From Cerina sp048266425 (GTDB taxonomy: Bacteria; Bacteroidota; Bacteroidia; Flavobacteriales; Flavobacteriaceae): DNA of 64,000 bases. Below are positions 62,565 to 64,000 of this stretch, piece after piece. The stretch is from NCBI GenBank assembly GCA_048266425.1, contig JBLWZN010000020.1, forward strand, positions 1 to 64,000, given 5' to 3'. The notes beneath the pieces are model-generated. The model was given only the letters and a program-made list of their open reading frames with translations. It had not been told where the DNA came from and did not search any database. The position numbers and the translations under genes are program-made. The stretch's first letter is position 1; each line of letters opens with the position of its first letter.

Positions 62565-62834
62565 GGAAGGTGTTCCCGATGGATCATATTGGCATCTACA
62601 GCAATGTAGGAATCTCCTTTTTCCCGTGCCCTTCCTATCGTGGGAACAATATCCTTTTGTCCTTTTTCCTTTTGTGCAACGGTTCGCATGTTCTAAAGAC
62701 TGGGCTGGCCAACTTTTGTGCATTGTATTTTAAGACGCTCCGAGATTCTTTCTGCTTGGGATGGCAAAGCGATAATCCGTTATATTTGGATTGATATAAA
62801 AAGTCGGTGATAATTTTAACGGAAAAGATTTCAG

Positions 62835-63338
62835 ATGGATATTGTATTGACACCAATTGAAGGCAAGGACCGGAATATAGTACTGGATTTATTCAAAGAG
62901 GCAGCTGAAAAAATTTCAAAAAAAAATATTGATCATTGGCAGTATTGGAAAAACCCTCCGCTTGAAAAAATAAAATGGATGGATGAGGGGATCCTCAACC
63001 ATGAGTTTTTCTTTGTCATTGGACCTACTGGGCAACGTATTGGAATGGTCAGGATTTTAGAAGAGGATCTGCTGTACTGGGGCAAGCAAGTCGATATGGC
63101 CAAATATGTTCACTCCTTGGTAGTAATAGGGGAATTTTCAGGAAAAGGAATTGGTGAAATAATACTTCTAAAAATTGAGAATGAAGCTAGGGAAAACGGA
63201 TATAAATATTTGAGGTTGGATTCCGATTCAAAAAATCCAAAACTTTGTAATTACTACGAAAGGCAAGGGTTTAAAAAAGTTGGGTCAAAAGTTCTGCCCA
63301 TTTCTACATACAACCTATATCAAAAGGAAATAGTTTAA
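62835..63338 (+). CDS. GNAT-family N-acetyltransferase
   Basis: A 167-residue acetyltransferase. Motif A of the acetyl-CoA site is VIGEFSGKGIGEIILLKIE, and the C-terminal LCNYYERQGFKKVG segment is typical of the family. No substrate can be inferred. It stands alone, 270 bp after the regulator gene. Confidence 0.85.
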   Translation: MDIVLTPIEGKDRNIVLDLFKEAAEKISKKNIDHWQYWKNPPLEKIKWMDEGILNHEFFFVIGPTGQRIGMVRILEEDLLYWGKQVDMAKYVHSLVVIGEFSGKGIGEIILLKIENEARENGYKYLRLDSDSKNPKLCNYYERQGFKKVGSKVLPISTYNLYQKEIV

Positions 63339-63423
63339 GGTCTATCGCCTATATCGGGTATGGTTGTGGTAAGCCGGCTGTATTATAGTCCATGCAAATT
63401 CATTTAAAAATGGTAATTTGGCC

Positions 63424-63442
63424 GTATTCTTACAAAGAATAC
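63424..63442. promoter_or_regulatory. Perfect inverted repeat between GNAT and VOC genes
   Basis: GTATTCTT, spacer ACA, AAGAATAC: a perfect 8-bp dyad 137 bp above the VOC start. It lacks a T-run, so an operator is more likely than a terminator. The binding protein is unknown. Confidence 0.3.
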
Positions 63443-63578
63443 ATGATTGTAATCCTTGGTTGTGCAGCGCTCCATACATAAAAAAACCAAAACAATTTCT
63501 TATGCCAACGGATTAAATCTTATCGCACGAAATTAAAACTATATTTAACCGTTGGTCGGAACATCCAATGACAAACCA

Positions 63579-64000
63579 ATGAATAAAAAAACAGACTATA
63601 CGGTCCCTCAAGGCGCAAGAATAGGGCACGTCCACCTAAAGGTCGCCGACCTACAGCGTTCGTTGGACTTTTACTGCGGACTTTTGGGCTTTGAACTGAC
63701 CTCTACCTACGGGAACGAAGCTGCCTTTATATCGGCTGGAGGATATCACCATCATATTGGTCTAAACGTTTGGTTCAGTAAAAATGCAGGACCCGCGCCA
63801 AGAAACTCGGTCGGACTCTTCCACACTGCTATTTTATACCCCACGAGAAAAGACCTTGCAACTATTCTAAATCGGCTGCAATTGGCCAATTATCCTTTGA
63901 CCGGAGCATCGGACCATGGTGTCTCGGAAGCATTGTATCTGGACGATCCTGATAGGAATGGGGTTGAATTGTATTGGGATAGGCCAAAAGAGGAATGGCC
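63579..64000 (+). CDS. VOC-superfamily (glyoxalase/dioxygenase-like) protein, 3' partial
   Basis: The frame starts at ATG 63579 (MNKKTDYTVPQGARIGHVHL) and runs off the window after 140 codons. The first VOC module has the metal ligand candidate His in GHVHLKVADL, DFYCGLLGFEL, GGYHHHIGLNVW and the Glu in DRNGVELYWDRP. Resemblance is to catechol 2,3-dioxygenase-like proteins with two modules; the second module would be beyond the edge. Function is not assignable. Confidence 0.85.
   Translation, partial: MNKKTDYTVPQGARIGHVHLKVADLQRSLDFYCGLLGFELTSTYGNEAAFISAGGYHHHIGLNVWFSKNAGPAPRNSVGLFHTAILYPTRKDLATILNRLQLANYPLTGASDHGVSEALYLDDPDRNGVELYWDRPKEEW

Overview
The window comes from a member of the Bacteroidota, most likely a marine Flavobacteriaceae. 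It carries SusC/SusD pairs, TonB-dependent receptors with carboxypeptidase-like N-terminal domains, a GH92 mannosidase and a Bacteroides-type relaxase and tyrosine integrase. Ribosome sites are A-rich without a clear Shine-Dalgarno, and one promoter matches the Bacteroidota -33/-7 form (TTTG, then TAnnTTTG). No rRNA, complete tRNA, CRISPR array or insertion sequence was found.

Layout. 1-9.6 kb: a myo-inositol catabolic operon (partial iolJ-like aldolase, iolB, iolC, iolD, a sodium/solute symporter, iolA, iolE, iolG) that converts inositol to DHAP, acetyl-CoA and CO2. 9.8-14.0 kb: a convergent pair, a GH92 alpha-mannosidase and a lipoprotein metallophosphoesterase. About 14.6-19.9 kb: an integrative mobilizable element with a structured non-coding leader (two GC-rich repeats, a 36-bp perfect AT palindrome, 10-bp-phased motifs, three hairpins resembling oriT), mobC, a relaxase and an integrase. 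It ends in a tRNA-Gln-like 3' fragment that is tandemly repeated with its terminator. 20.4-29.3 kb: SusC, SusD and a large FG-GAP/ASPIC lipoprotein. 29.4-46 kb: a molybdenum-rich region with moeA, xdhC and mocA; a five-gene membrane-linked molybdoenzyme set (NarI-like cytochrome b, NasA-like catalytic subunit, four-cluster ferredoxin, Rieske protein, small membrane protein); and an IorAB-type hydroxylase. Between them lie an MFS permease, a JmjC-like cupin, a ThuA protein and a TehA/SLAC1-like channel. 46-50.7 kb: an LtaS-like phosphoglycerol transferase coupled to a diacylglycerol-kinase-like gene, a PepSY-like protein and a PAP2 phosphatase. 50.7-62.6 kb: a two-component system, a DUF1003 protein, an RND efflux system with adaptor and TolC, a TonB receptor and a divergent DtxR/MntR-type regulator. 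62.8-64 kb: a GNAT acetyltransferase and a partial VOC protein.

How the genes fit together. XdhC and MocA are the maturation factors needed by the IorAB-type enzyme, while MoeA serves both molybdoenzymes. The TehA-like channel lies just upstream of the NarI-like gene on the same strand and may move its oxyanion. The TonB receptor has a DtxR-type dyad inside its promoter, so the receptor, and perhaps the co-directional TolC/adaptor/RND genes, is probably controlled by metal. The LtaS-like enzyme would release diacylglycerol that the next gene could re-phosphorylate. The best candidates for something undescribed are the Rieske/cytochrome b/NasA-like complex, the tandem tRNA-3'-end array, and the leader of the mobile element.
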